Assembly: GCA_027559495.1 (NCBI GenBank)
Contig: JAMXSV010000005.1
Span: 744,001-808,000, forward strand
Length of the DNA: 64,000 nt
Direction: 5' to 3'
DNA from: Aurifilum marmelostoma
Lineage: Eukaryota > Ascomycota > Sordariomycetes > Diaporthales > Cryphonectriaceae
Shown here one piece after another: positions 35,253 to 49,517 of this stretch. A model generated the notes under the pieces. It did no database searches. It saw only the letters and a program-made list of their open reading frames with translations, and was not told where the DNA came from. Every line of letters starts with the position of its first letter. Within the stretch, counting starts at the first letter, position 1. The translations under genes were made by a program, and so were the position numbers.

Positions 35253-35887
35253 TTTTAATAACTTTTATTTAAGTATAGTTTAATATACTCCTTCTTAAGC
35301 AATATAGAAATATAATATCTCCCTAGACTCTAATCTTCTCTACTATAGGCAGGGCTCCGACTAGCGCTAAGCTATAGCAAACCATTATAGCCCTATAGGC
35401 TTATATTCAGGAACTTAAAAAGTCTAGCAATACTTAGGTTAAAATCTATAAGATAAATAAGCTTATCCCTTATAAAGAATTAAAAGGCACTTTTTAGGCT
35501 TTTATTACTTAGTATAAGGCCTACTTCCTCTACTATTTAGCCTAGTTTATAGATAAGGGAGAGAAGGCAGTCTTTATAGGAATCCAATTAGAAGGCAATG
35601 CTCTTGCCTAATTCGAACCTTTACTTCAAAACTACCTTAATAACCTAACTATACCCAATAATTATAATAAGGAAACTAAAGCTATCTTTAACTTATTTAA
35701 AGATTTTAAAAAAGCATTTAAAAATGCATTTAGCAACCTAGATAAGAAATATATAGCAGAATATAATCTTATAAACCTTAAGCAGACTAAAGCTGCTTTA
35801 GATTATATAGCTAAATTTAGGCAATATGCAGGATAAGTTAGCTAGGAAGATAAAGCATTAATATCCTAGTTCTATAAAGGACTAAAG
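35253..35887 (+). pseudogene. gag of element C, 5' part
   Basis: Plus-strand translation from about 35440 gives gag-like sequence (KINKLIPYKELKGTF, YKAYFLYYLA, FNLFKDFKKAFKNAF, YIAEYNLINLKQTKAALDYIAKFRQ, ISFYKGLKD without its Trp codon). TAG stops fall where Trp or Gln is expected. It is cut by the insertion of element D at GATAG and continues at 43526 (VKNKLYKID, AEYIAIAI). Confidence 0.82.
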
Positions 35888-35892
35888 GATAG

Positions 35893-36381
35893 TGTAATGA
35901 GCACTGCTGTAACCGGAGTATACAATAAGTATATAAAGGGTTTATGTTAGGCAAGAATAATATCAAAGTGTAATCCAAAGAATATGGAAATAACCTTTAA
36001 AGTCTTCTATAGTATATTACTTAGCAGTAAAGCTATTACTTATATTAGAGGTAATACTTAGATTAACAACTGAAGAGCTATATACTGAATCTATCTAATA
36101 GTAATAAATGTGTTCTTATATATATATATCCTGCTCTTTAGTCCCTTATTAGTAATATTAGTTCTTTTTCTATAGGGATAGACTGCTGGGACTAATAGCT
36201 AATTATATTGGTCTATGGTTATATTGATAGGACCGATAGGCAGTCCTATCGGTCTAAACCCTAATCCTAGATTATATAATCTGGATTCTGCTTCTTCTTA
36301 GTTAGGATATTGGATCCTTAATACTTAGTCCTTATTGCTTATAACTATTCTTATAATCTGCATATTAGATAGATTATAATA
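35893..36381 (-). repeat. left (3') LTR of element D
   Basis: 489 bp, equal in length to 43032-43520. It starts TGTAATGAGCACTGCTG and contains AAACCCTAATCCTAG at 36256-36270. The first half matches the reverse complement of the LTR of element C. Confidence 0.92.
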
Positions 36382-36560
36382 TTATCTTTCTCTTATTGAT
36401 TATTATCTTTAATAATTTTCTGTAAGTATTATAGCAAGTTCCTTTATTATTAGGTTATGCTTTCCTAATCGAGATATCTTTTAGTATTACTAAGCGCTAG
36501 CATAAGAAAATAGAGCAGTTCTTTTCTCTTTAGCTCTTAGCCCTTTCCTATTTTTGCAAG

Positions 36561-37079
36561 ATGCTTACCTATTCTTCCTGTAAGTTCTGCAAGGCTTACT
36601 GCTTTGCTTTTGAGAAGAACTCTTCTTATTATACTAAGTGTATCTGCTATAAATATGGCAATTGCGATATATATAGCCTTTCCCCTTTGCAGGTTGAGAA
36701 GATTATTATCTAATACTCTGCTGCTAAGGCTAACTTGGATAAGGCGGAGGAGGAGCTAGAGTTAGCTGCTGCTAAGGTTTGCTATCTGCGAAAATAGCAT
36801 TGCGTCTAGGCAAAGAAGATAGCCTGCGCTATCTGCTGCAGCTTAGCGACTATTAATAAGCTGGATTGGGCCGAAAAGGAGAAAGCGGAGGCGGAGCGCC
36901 TGGCTGCCTAGGAGGCTAACTAAAGCATTAAGGCCCTAGCCCTTAGGGATTTACTTTCCAAGGGTCCCTCTAACTTAATCTTCCTTGATCTTAGTAAGGC
37001 TAGTTAGTCCTTACTGGATCTGGGTATATTAGATAATTATGGGTTGGAAAATGTAGCTAGACCTTTGATGGGTTGCTGA
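36561..37079 (+). pseudogene. extra antisense frame of element D: Cys-rich, coiled-coil protein
   Basis: A 172-codon plus-strand frame, opposite in sense to gag-pol, between pol and the 3' LTR. It reads from ATG to TGA with exactly six internal stops, all TAA or TAG where CAA or CAG (Gln) would restore it. The N-terminus has paired cysteines (CKFCKAYC, then CICYKYGNC). The middle is a charged heptad-like helix (LDKAEEELELAAAKV, LDWAEKEKAEAERLAA). Fungal Gypsy elements can carry such extra Cys plus coiled-coil frames, so this may be an accessory protein. A related decayed stretch may lie on the minus strand of element C near 48.9-49.4 kb. GC content is visibly higher than in the pol region. 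Confidence 0.6.
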
Positions 37080-40000
37080 TTTCTGGTTTAGTTAGTATAT
37101 CTTTTTTTTTTTTTTTTTTTTTCTAGTACTGCCCTTAGCTAGTATTCCCTTAGTAGTTTGTCTTGCTAATTAGTAGGATATTTAACTAATAGGCTATGTT
37201 TCTGGTATTTTTGTAAGTTAATAGATTGCTGCTATAACTGCCCTTTTTTAAACTAGTATTGCGCAAGCTATTTTAGTGCATTGGTGATATTATTTAGAGG
37301 TTCCTATATATTTTTGCTTAAAGGGTAGCCTCTCTATTTAACTAAGTATTCTAGCATATTGTTATATTCTTAGTGCTTAAGGATCCTTTTAATCTTGTAT
37401 TTTGGTTTATTATCTTTGATTTTAATGCTATTATTGACTTTTATATTCTATGCTGCTAGTTTAAGTAGTAAAATATAGAAAATTAGGTATATTCTTATGC
37501 TATAGGGAAATGCGAGTTTATAGTTAACTAATAAGATTTTTCGCAAAATTTTAAATAGACTAAGCTTTTTATAGTTAAGCTTATTGCTAGGTCTTTTTAT
37601 CTTAATATTTTATCGAAAAAGGTAGACCTTATCTCCCTCCTTAAGGATTAATCCCTTAATTCTCTTAGTATTTGCATATTTTATTATTTGTTTCCTAATA
37701 AATGCAAATTCTTGCTGCAGTTCTTTATAGATTTTCTAAATCCTTTAGGCTTTCTTATCTGCTGCTTCTGCATTTGCCCCTAGCAATGCTTTATAGTATG
37801 CTATAGGGTTACGCCTATATACTGCGTAGAATAGCAATACCTTTATTATATTTATATCTGCGCTATTATATGCAAATTATACTAATAGCAATAATTTAAT
37901 TTAATTATTTTATTTATAATTAATATAGTAGTATAGATATTATTTCAAAATTTGATTTATGCATTCTATTTATTTGTCTATTTATGGATAGAATGCAGTT
38001 AATATCTTATAAGCTGCTCTAAGCTGCTTTGCAAGTAAGGTCTAGAAGTTTAATGCGAACTTCCTATCCCTATCTAAGATAATTTCCTATAGCATGCTAT
38101 AGTTAGCTATAATTGTTTTGAGAAATGTATATGCAAGGTCTTCTGCTATACTGCTCTTCTTATATAGTAGAAAGTAAGCATACTTGCTTAATCTGCAAAC
38201 TATTACTAGAATGCTATTAAATTGCACTTTAGTTAAAAGTTCTTGTAAAAGAGGTAGCTTAATAATAAAGTCTAAGCTAGCTAACTGCTAAACTAAACTT
38301 AGTACTAATAGAGGGTAAAGTAATCTATAAGGCTTATATCTTTCTGCCTTATTCTTCTTGCAACTATTATAATTTTGTAAGAGATTCTTAATTCTCTTCT
38401 TAAGGCTTAGCAGATTCTAGTATCTCAAAATCTATGCTAAGGTTGCTTTAACTCCCTAGTATCTATATACTAGGGCATTATATATATCCTAGATATACCG
38501 ATTTTGTTCTTCTAGGGTTATATTCTTTAGGTCTTTGCTTATTTAATCTATTCTAAGGATAGCATTTAGCTTTCTATATGCATTAATAAGATTTCCTTCT
38601 TTATTTATTGTAAAGATATTCTAAATTTCTTCTATAACTTTATCCTAATAATCGGATTTTTTGCTAAGAGCGTTTGCTCTAATATTTTCCTTCCTTTAGA
38701 TATAGATAATTTTGAGATTAAATTATAATAGATACTCTGCCTATTTTACTTATTATCTATTAAGTGTCTTTATTATAGTAAATATAGTAAGATTCTTGTA
38801 ATTAGAGAATACTTTAATCTAGTATTTTGCGCTAATAAAATATTATTCCTATTCCTTAAATGCCTCTATAATAGCTATAAGTTCCTTATCTAGTATTCTG
38901 TACTGCAATTCTAGTTTATTAAGTTTCTTTAAGAAGTTAGCGATTAGTCTTAATTGTCCTCTTTTGTTGCGCTAGTTAAGTTCTGCTCCGATAGCAAAGT
39001 CTAATGCATCTATATATAACTTAAGTTCCTTGCTAAGATCTAGTTCTTTGCAAACTAGGTCTTTTAATATAAGGTCTTTAATTTTGTTAAATGCTTAGTA
39101 TTATCCTTTTACTTAAAGAAATAGTATTTCTTTTTTAGTAAGTTCTGTAAGGAGCTTAACTTCTTTACTATAATCCTTAATAAACTGCCTATAGAAATTA
39201 ATATATCTGAGGAATATTCGAATATCTATAAGGTTTCTAGATGCAGGCTAATCCTTAATTGCCTTAATTTTGTCTTTCTGCATGCAAATTGCGCCTAGTT
39301 TAAGAGTATATCTAAAATAATCTACTTTCTAAGTATAGAAATAATATTTGGTAAGTTCTACTAGCATCTTGGCGTCTTGCAGCGTTTATAGTATGGTTTA
39401 TATATATTATTTATATATCTTAAAGTCCTTTAAGTAAATAAGGATATTATTTAGGTAGGCGATAATAAAGATATTAAGAAATTTGCGAAGAGTATAGTTA
39501 ATTATGCGTTAGAATATAGCTAGTGCGTTAATTAGTCTAAATAGTATAATACAATATTTATAATATCTATAGCAAGTTCTGAAGGCTATTTTCTATTTAT
39601 ATCCCTTTGCAATCTGTATATAATAGTATCCTTCTTTAAGATTAAGTGCAGTAAACTATTATACGCTTTGCATTCTATTTTATAGTTTATTGCTTTTTAG
39701 CAGAGGGTAATAATCCTTAATTATTATATTATTAAGTTGTCTAAAGTCTATATATAGCTTAAGTTTGCTGTTTTTCTTAGGTATAAAGAGGATTGGGTAT
39801 CCTGCTAGAGAGTATAATTCTTTGATATATCCCCTTTTAAGATTCTTATCTAGGTACTCCCTAAGTGCCTTGAGCTTTGCTTTATTTAATCTGTAAATGG
39901 GGAAAAACTTTGATTCTATTCCTTTCTTAAAGGGTATTTTATAATTGAATTAGGTTTTAGCAGGAAGTAATCCCTTATGCTTTCCTAAGAATAACCTAGT

Positions 40001-43000
40001 AAATTTGTAGTACTTTTATAGTATGCTATCGAATATTAGTAGAGGTTCTTCTTTTATTGCTACTGCTTATAGGAATAGGAGATATTATTAAGCATTCCTA
40101 GGCGATATTGCAGAAGTATTATATCCTAATTAGCTTTATCTGATTTTTTATAATTCCTAGTTTATCTGCTTCTGCAGCCTATCCTAGCTGCTCTAGGCTA
40201 GACTAAGTTTCTAAGGCTATAGCTTCTATTTCTATTATTGCTGCCTATTATTATTGCTCTATACTAGATTAAGTTCTTCTAACTAGTTTCTATTTACTTA
40301 TATATTTAATCTATGCCTAATTTGCATTTATAGGTTCGAGGCATTTGTAGTCTTTCTCTATAAGCTATTAGTCCCTGCTAATTTGGAGGTATATATTAAG
40401 TTCTCGTTTAAGCGCCTTTCTTAGCTATCCTTAGTAACTAAGTCTTATTCTTCGCCTTTAATTGCAACTATCCTGTTAGGTATAGCTTATTTCTAAGAGA
40501 TTTAGCTAGTAGTCTAATCGATTTAAGAATTATGCTCTTTAAGCTATAGAAGTTCTAATATTATATTATAGTATGCTATATTTATAATATTAAAAGAAAT
40601 AAATATTATATATTCTTAGTTTAAGATAGATAGATAATTAGTCTCTTTATTAATTACCTCTTAGTTGTATGCAATAGATTATCCTTCTATAATATTAAGT
40701 ATATAGGGCTTCTCTTTTTATTGCTATAGTATCTTTGCTATATTAATAATATAGGGAGATATATAATTTCCTTATATGCTGCTATCTAATAATGCGCTAT
40801 AATATTAGCTTTCGATATTTATATCGAGGCGTATATATATATAGCTTCCTCTTGCTATTATGCATAGGGACCTTATAGTCCTAATTAACTATTATCCCCT
40901 TATAGGCAATCTTTCCCTTTTAGAGCCTTCTTAGCTGCCTTCTAAGCTAGTGCCTTAGCTTATTATTGAGCGTACTTGTATTGCTTCTTGCTGCATTGCT
41001 GCATATGCTAGGTATATGCTTTGCTCTGCATATAGATAGTGCATTATTCTACTAAGCATTGCCACTACTTGCATTTCTTATTTATATAAGATTTAGGGCA
41101 ATCTTCTAGTAGCCTAATAAATGCGTTATAGTGTTTTTTATCTAGTACTTCCCTAAACTATAGTTTAAATTCTTTATATGCTTAAATAAGTTATTCTTTT
41201 TTCCTAATTAGAAACTATCTATATTTAACTTTTTCCTTAAAATAGATTTAGCAGCTATAATAAGTGCATAAGATCTATGCTAATTAATAGTGTCCTAGGT
41301 AGAATGCATTGATCCTAGGATTCTCTAGTTTATCTGCTTTATAATCCTAAAGTAGGATGCTCCTAAAGAGGGTTTTTAGAGATATTCTATATATAAGATA
41401 TTCTATTTAAATATTAATATTTAGATTATTAGAATTAAGGCTACTGCATTAGGTAGTTAGCACTAATTCTTTTAAGTTATCTATATATTATTGCGTAATA
41501 GGTTCGAGTAGGATATTGGATTATTTATCCTAAAAGGTCCCTTCTTCTAAAGTAAGTATTTCTATAATATATTCTTCTATAGGAGCTAGTATAAAGTCTG
41601 CATTTTCTAAGTTATTATTGCGTTTATTATAGGCTAGGGATGCTATAGTATCTAATATATGCTTATTATAGTCTATAAGCTATACAAAATAATGCTATAG
41701 GGGAAACTTCCCTAGGTCCTATTCTTCCTTAGATCTCTAATCTCTAGGATTAGTAGAATAGTCTAATTATTCTTCTTTAATAGAAGTCCTACTTTTAATA
41801 GCAAGTTATTGCTGTCCTTTGGGTTTCCGGGGGAACTATCCTAAATCTTCTTTCTCTAAGAGATATAATATGCAGCTATTATTATAATACGCAGTCTAAC
41901 TAAGAGATCTATAATTAATAGAGTCTATTACTTGCTTTATTAGAATATTTTTATTTAGATAATTAGGTTTCTATTAAGTAGCAATACTAAGCTATTATTC
42001 TTCCTAAATAGGTTGCTATTATTTCCTTTATAGTTATTGATATTCCTATGCAAAGTATCTAGGCTTTCTATAATTAAAGCACGCCCTATTGCCTTTGCTT
42101 TAGTTTTAAAAGTTATTGCATTAATATATAGCGTCTAATTCTATTAGCCTAGCATATATACTGCTGCTTTACGCTATACTTATATAGCTCTATTATTTGC
42201 CTTAGTAATTCTGCTAAGGCTAATAGCATCTTCTACTATTAGCTAGGGCTTTGAACTTCTATAATTATCTATTGCCCTTGCAGTTTTTCTTCTATTATTA
42301 TTTAAAAATGCAGTTATCGATTTATACTGCTATTATAATATATTCTGCTAAATTATTAAGTTAGTCTATTTTATATAGTTTATCTTTAATCTTATTCTTT
42401 AGTTCTTTATAGAATTAGGATATTAATGCTTTATCTTTCTAGCTAATTTATTCTGCATATTGCTTAAATTTAGCTATATAATCTAAAGCAGCTTTAATCT
42501 GCTTGAGGTTTATAAGACTGCATTCTGCTATATGCTTCTTATCTAGATTGCTAAATGCATTCTTAAGCGCTTTCTTGAAATCTTTAAATAAGTTAAAGAT
42601 AGCTTTAGTTTCCTTATTACAATTATTAGATATAGTTAGGTTATTAAGGTAGTCTTAAAGGGAAAGTTTAAATTAAGCAAAAGCATTGCCTTCTAACTAA
42701 GTTCCTGCAAAGATTGCCTTCTCTCCCTTATCTATAAACTGGGCTAGATAGTAGAGGAAGTAGGCCTTGCACTAAGTAATAAAAGCTTAAAAAGTGCCCT
42801 TTAATTCTTTATAAGGGATAAGTTTATCTATCTTATAGACCTTAATCTGCATATTGCTGGATTCTTTAAGTTCCTAAATGCAAGCCTGCAGGGCTATAAT
42901 AGTTTATTGCAGCTTAGCGCTAGTTTAGGCCCTGCCTATAGTAGAGGAGATTAGAGTCTAGAGAGATATTATATTTCTATATTGCTTAAGAAGAAGTATA

Positions 43001-43031
43001 CTAAACTATACTTAAATAAGAGTTATTAAAA
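37080..43031 (-). pseudogene. decayed gag-pol of element D
   Basis: Minus-strand order from right to left: gag (about 42.9-42.0 kb), reverse transcriptase with IAYLNNILIYLKD (about 39.45 kb), integrase and its C-terminal motif (about 37.6 kb). Gag aligns closely with that of element C. Trp and Gln codons have become TAG or TAA, and the catalytic Asp-Asp reads Asn-Asn (GAT to AAT), as expected of G-to-A change. Confidence 0.75.
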
Positions 43032-43520
43032 TATATTAAGCACTGCTATAATTAGAGTATATAATAAGTATATAAAGGGTTTATATTAGGCAAGAATAAT
43101 ATTAAAGTATAATCTAAAGAATACAGAAATAACTTTTAAAGTCTTCTGCAGTATATCACTTAGCAGTAAAGCTATTACTTATATTAGAGGTAATACTTAG
43201 ATTAATGACTAAAGAGCTATATACTAAATCTATCTAATAGTAATAAATATATCCTTATATATATATATCCTGCTCTTTAGTCTCTTATTAATAATATTGG
43301 TTCTTTTCCTATAGGGGTGGACTGCTGGGACTGATAGCCGATTATGTTAGTCTATGGTTATATCGATGGGACCGATAGGCAGTCCCGTCGGTCCAAACCC
43401 TAACCCTAGATTATGTAATCCGGATTCTGCTTCTTCTTAGTCAGGATATTGGGTCCTTAACACCTAGTCCTTATTGCTTATAACCATTCTTGTAACCTGC
43501 ATATTGGATGGGTCATAACA
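43032..43520 (-). repeat. right (5') LTR of element D
   Basis: 489 bp ending GGATGGGTCATAACA. It is much less mutated in its last 220 bp than the left copy and keeps AAACCCTAACCCTAG at 43395-43409. Confidence 0.93.
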
Positions 43521-43525
43521 GATAG

Positions 43526-46500
43526 GGTTAAAAACAAACTTTATAAAATAGACTAACCTAATAACCTAGCAGAATATATTGCAATAGCAATATAGATTAA
43601 TAACTACATCTTTAAATAATAATAGAAGAAAAACTGCAAGGATAATAGATAACTATAGAAGTTCAAAGCCCTAGCTAATAGTAGAAAATGCTACTAGCCT
43701 TAGCAGAACTACTAAGGAAAATAATAGAATTATATAAATATAGTATAAAGCAGCAGCATGCATGCTAGTCTAATAGAACTAAACGCTACGCATCAACGCA
43801 ATAACTTTCAAACTTAAGGCAAAGGCAATAGAGCATACTTTAATTATAGGAAGATTAAACACTTTGCATAGAAATATTAATAACTATAAAGAAAATAATA
43901 GCAATCTATTTAGGAAGGATAATAGCTTAGTATTGCTATATAATAGAAACCTAATTATCTAAACAAAAATATCTTAATAAAGCAAGTAATAGACTCTATT
44001 AATTATAAGTCCCTTAATTAGACTGCATATTATAATAATAATTGCATATTATACCTTTTAGAGAAAAAAGGTTTAGGATAGTTCCCCCCAAAAATCCAAG
44101 GAACGACAACAACTTGCTATCGGAAGCAGGGCTTCTATTAAAGATAAATAATTAGGTTGTTCCACTAACCCTATAGATCAAAGATCTAAGGAAAAACAGG
44201 ACTTAAGAAAATTTCCCCTATAGCACTATCTTATATAGCTTATAGATAATAATAAGCATATATCGAATACTACAATATCCCTAGCCTATAATAGGCGCAA
44301 TAATAACTTAGAAAATGCAGACTTTACTCTAGCCCCTATAGAAGAATATACTATAGAGATACTTATTCTTAAAGAAGAAACCCTTTAGGATAGATAACCT
44401 AATATCCTACTTAAGCCTATTATATAATAATATATAGATAACTTAGAAGAATTAGTATTAACCACCCGACACAGCAGTCTTAGTTCCAGCAACCCGGATA
44501 TTAATATCTAAATAGAATATCTTATATACAGAATATCTCTAAAAACCCTCTTTAAGAGCATCCTACTTTAAAATTATAAAGCAAATAAATTAGAAGATCC
44601 TAAGATTAATGCATTCTATCTCGGATACTACTAATTAGCATAGATCTTATGCACTTATTATAGCTATTAAACCTATTTTAAGAAAAAAGTTAAATATAAA
44701 TAGTTCCTAACTAGGAAAGAAGAATAACTTATTTAGGCATATAAGGAATCTAAACTATAGTTTAGGGAAGTACTAAAAAAGAAACACTATAATGCACTTA
44801 TTAGACTACTAGAGAATTGCCCTAAGCCTTGCATAGATAAAAAACGCAAATAGTAGCAATATCTAGTAAAATAATATACTATTTATATATAGAATAAGGC
44901 ATACGCCTAGCATATACAGTAATGCAATAAAAAGCGCTATAAGTATGCATAATAATAAGCTAAGGCACTAGCTTAGCAAGCAGCTAAAAAGGCCCTAAAA
45001 GGAAAAGATTGCCTATAAAGGAATAATAGTTAATTAGAACTATAAGATCCCTATGCATAATAGCAAAAGGAAGCTATATATATATATAGCTTAATATAAA
45101 TATTAATAACTAATATTATAGCATGCTATTAGATAGCAGTGCATAAGGGAATTATATATCCCCCTGCATTATTAATATAGCAAAGATATTATAGTAATAG
45201 AAAGAGAAGCCTTATATACTTAATACTATAGAAAGACAATCTATTGCATATAACTAAAGGGTAATTAATAAGAAAACTAATTATCTACTTATCTCGAACT
45301 AAGGATATATAATATTTATTTCTTTTAATATTATAGATATAGCATACTATAATATAATATTAGGACTTCTATAGCTTAAGGAGTATAATCCTTAAATTAA
45401 TTAGACTACTAGCTAAATCTCTTAGAAATAAGCTATATCTAATAAGATAGTTGCAATTAAAAGCGCAGAATAAAACTTAGTTACTAAGGATAGCTAAGAT
45501 AGGCGCTTAAATAAGCACTTACTATATATCTCCAAATTAGCAGGAACTAATAGCTTATAGAGAAGAATTATAAATGCCTTAAATCTATAGATGCAGGTTA
45601 GGCATAAGTTAAGAATATAAGTAAATAAAAACTAATTAGGAAAACTTAGTCTAATATAAAGCAAAAATAATAGATAATTGCAATAAAATGCTTAATAGTA
45701 TCTACTATTCCTCTAGAAAGCAAAAATAGAGGAAGGACTAACCCTAATACTTGCTAGTATACTAGAAGAGTATTATAAGTTTATAAAACTATTCTAAAGA
45801 GAATTAGTTATAAGACTACTAGAATATAATCTATATAATTATAAAATCTCACTTAAGGAAGGAACTTAGCCCAAGTTCTTCCCTATCTATAAACTAGATA
45901 AAGCACAACTTAAAGCACTTAGGGAGTACTTTGACGAAAACCTAAAAAAAGGCTATATATAACTATCATAATTACTAGCAGGATATCCGATCCTATTTAT
46001 ATTAAAGAAAAATAGCAAACTACAACTCTATATAAACTATAAATAGCTTAATAATATTATAATCAAAAATCGGTATCCATTATTACTTATTAAGGAACTA
46101 TAAGATTAACTATAAGGCGCATAATAGTTTATAGCGCTAGACCTTAAAGAAGCATATAATCTTATTAGGATAAAAGCAGGCAAAGAATAGAAAATAGCAT
46201 TTCGCATAAGATATAGGCACTATAAATACTTGGTTATACTATTCGGATTAACTAATGCACCTGCATTTTTCTAGAAAATAATTAATTAAGTATTTAGAAA
46301 GCATTTAAATATTTATATTATCGCTTACCTTAATAATATCCTTATTTACTCTTTAGACTTAGCAACTTATAAATAGTATATACGAAAAGTGCTATAAACT
46401 CTCTAAAATGCTAAACTCCTTATTAAACTAAAAAAGAGCTACTTCTATATTTAGAAAGTTAATTATTTTAAATATACAATTAAACCCAGATATATATATA

Positions 46501-49500
46501 TGCAAAAGAATAAGATAAAAGCAATTAGAAATTAGCTAATATCTAAGAGCATTATAGATATTAGAGCATTTCTTAGATATGCTAACTTCTACTAATAATT
46601 TATCTAATAATACTTAAAGATCGTATAATCTATAATAAAGCTTATAAAAAAAAGATAAATCTTTCTATTAGATAGGAAAAGAGCAGCAAGCCTTCGACGC
46701 TATTAAGGAACAACTTATACAAGAACCTATTTTAAAAGAAGCCAATCCTAGCTAAGAATTCAAAGTAGCAACTAATATATTAGACTATGCACTTAGCAGA
46801 GAACTTATCTAATAAGATAATTAGAATAAATTATACTTTATTGCTAACTTTTTAAAGAAGCTAAATAGTTTAGAACTATAATATAGAACCCTAAATAAAG
46901 AACTTATAGCTATAATATATATATTCTAGGAATAGCAATATTACCTTATTAAAGCAAAATACCTAATTAAAGTACTTACTAATTATAAGAACTTTATATT
47001 ATTTATAATAATTAAGGTTTTAAATAAATAATAAGTATAATAGGCAGAATTTCTCTTATAATTCGATATTAAAATTAGCTATATTTAAGGAAAAGAAAAC
47101 ACTAAAGCAAACGCTTTTAGTCAATAATCGAATTATATACCAATATTAGAAATTAAGGAATAAATACTCTTTAATTAGAATAAAGAAGAAAATCTTATAT
47201 AGAAATAAGAAATTAACTTAATACTTAAGATCGCATACTAGGGCAAGAAACTAAAAAAAAATAACTCTATAGGAATAAGAAGAATATATTAAGGATATAT
47301 ATAGCGCACTAGCATATAGGCATTAAAGAGTTAGGGCTACTTATAAATAAATTAAGCAATATTAGAATCTACTAGGCCTTAGGATATAAATTAAGGAAAT
47401 TATTTAGAAATGCAATAATTGCAAGAAAAATAAGGCAGAAAAATATAAGCCTTATAAACTGCTATAACCCTTACTAATACCTATAACTATTTAGCAATTA
47501 ATTAGCCTAGACTTTATTATTAAGCTACCTATCTTATAAGAATCCTTAACTAAAGTGCAATATAATAGCATCCTAGTAGTAGTTTATAGACTAAGCAAAT
47601 ATACTTACTTTCTCCCCTATAAGGAAAGCAATATAGCAGAAGAACTTGCATATATATTCTTTAAAATAATTATTGCTAATTATAGCATGCTAGAAGAGAT
47701 TATTTTAGATAAAAATAGAAAATTTATATTATACTTCTAGATATTACTTATAAAGCAACTTAAAGCATACTATAAAATATTAATAGCCTATTATCTATAA
47801 ATAAATAGGCAAATGGAATAAATAAACTAAATTATTAAATAATACCTTAAGCACTATATTAATTAAGAATAGAATAACTAAGTTAAACTATTACTATTAG
47901 CGCAATTTGCATATAATAGCGCAAATATAAGCATAATAAAGACCTTACTATTCTATATACTCTATAAATATAATCCGATAGCATATTATAAAGTATTGCT
48001 AAGAGCAAATGCAGAAGTAGTAGAAAAATAAATATAGTGCATTAAGAAAGTTTAAGAAGATATTTAATAAGAACTTTAGTTTATATAAGAATAAATAACC
48101 AAATATGCTAACTTTAAGAAAATTAAGGGACTAATTCTATAGGAGGAAGATAAAGTCTACTTAAAACAAAAAAATATAAGGACTATCTAACTAAATAATA
48201 AACTTAATTATAAAAAAATTAAACTTTTTAAAATCTTAAGAAAAATCTCTCTAATTAACTATAAGCTTATATTGCTAGCAGGAATAAGAATACACCTAGT
48301 ATTCTATATTTTACTTCTAGAACTAGCAATATAAGAAATACCTATAAATAATAATATTAAAGCTAAAAATAATAAGCTAGAATATAAAATAGGAAGGATT
48401 TTAAAATATAGAGATTCTTAGTATAATTTAGAATATTATATTAAATAAAAAGGCTATCTAGTAAGCAAAAATATATAAGAACCTAAAGAAAACTTAGCTT
48501 ATGCATAATAAGCACTTTAAGATTACTAAATAAACTAGTTATAAAGATAAGCAATTAGGATTTAAACTAGGTAAATAAATTACTAGTATGCTAGAAACTA
48601 GACTAGTTAGGTAGAAATATAACTAGAAATATAACCTACTAATTAATACTCTACTAGTTAGCAAGATATGCTATTAGCTAAAGGAAAATACTAGATAAGA
48701 TACTATATTAGTTAAGGGATATAAATAGTTAGAAATATACTAGTTAATTCAAAGCCCAGGATAGCAACTAATAGAGCTAAGATTTAGGAGGCCTCTTTAG
48801 TAAATCTCTCTACCCTAGAATAAGAACTAAAGGCTGCAGCAGGTAATCCCTTAGCTAGAAAACCCAACTAGTCTACTATAGCATTTCCTATATCTATAGA
48901 ATTCTAATTAAATCCCTCAAAATTAGGAATCTTAGTAGAAGTAGCAGATTCTTCGAAAACCACCTTTTAAAATATCTTAGAAGCGCAATAACGCTCCTCC
49001 TTAGCTTCTATATATTCTAATGCCTCTATGCTATTAAGGCTATAATAAATTGCGCGCATTATCTTTTTAAATTATATATGCTTTTATTTCTGCAAATGCT
49101 TAATCTTTATAATAGCATTGCAAAGCTAGCCCTTAGCACCCTCTAACTGCTTCTTTAAATATTAATATTGAACTCTAATCTATTAAATCTTTAAGGCGCT
49201 AAGGCTTTAAATATTATATTAAGAATATCTAAGGCAAATATATTCTAAGTAGCAGGAAGAATCGTTAGGAGAAACTTAATAAGATAAAATGCTATAACCC
49301 TTGCAAAAAGAATAAGAAAGCATAGTAATAGCGTTTTAAAGAATAATCGAAAGAAGGGAATCCTTCTATTTTATTTTCTTAGTATAAGAACTTGAAAATC
49401 GAGATTTATTAATTCTATTCAATATAACGAATTAAAAAGGCATAATCTAGCAATAGAATAATATGCAAGAAACTTATAGAAAATTATTTAGGATAATAAT

Positions 49501-49517
49501 TAATAGAAGGGAGATAA
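43526..49517 (+). pseudogene. decayed gag 3' part and pol of element C
   Basis: Continues gag directly after the GATAG duplication (VKNKLYKID, then AEYIAIAI). Reverse transcriptase motifs lie at about 45.9-46.6 kb (PLLLIKEL, IAYLNNILIYS). The integrase CX2C motif is near 47.43 kb. A surviving 61-codon integrase-core frame lies at 47555-47740 (RLSKYTYFLPYKESNIAEEL). A chromodomain-like end lies at about 48.4 kb. Stops are TAA or TAG at former Gln and Trp positions. The 48.9-49.4 kb part may hold an opposite-sense frame like that of element D. Confidence 0.8.

Larger units (their letters stand above)
35893..43520 (-). mobile_element. element D, Ty3/Gypsy element nested inverted in gag of C
   Basis: 7628 bp bounded by 489-bp LTRs, with target duplication GATAG at 35888-35892 and 43521-43525. 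Coding sense is minus. Gag at about 42.0-42.9 kb is nearly the same as the gag of C. RT is near 39424-39474 (IIAYLNNILIYLKDF, with Asp-Asp changed to Asn-Asn). The integrase C-terminal motif is near 37560-37665 (IKGLILKEGDKVYLF). A purine tract adjoins the left LTR. The element also carries an extra plus-strand frame near its 3' end. Frames are broken by RIP-type stops. Confidence 0.9.
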
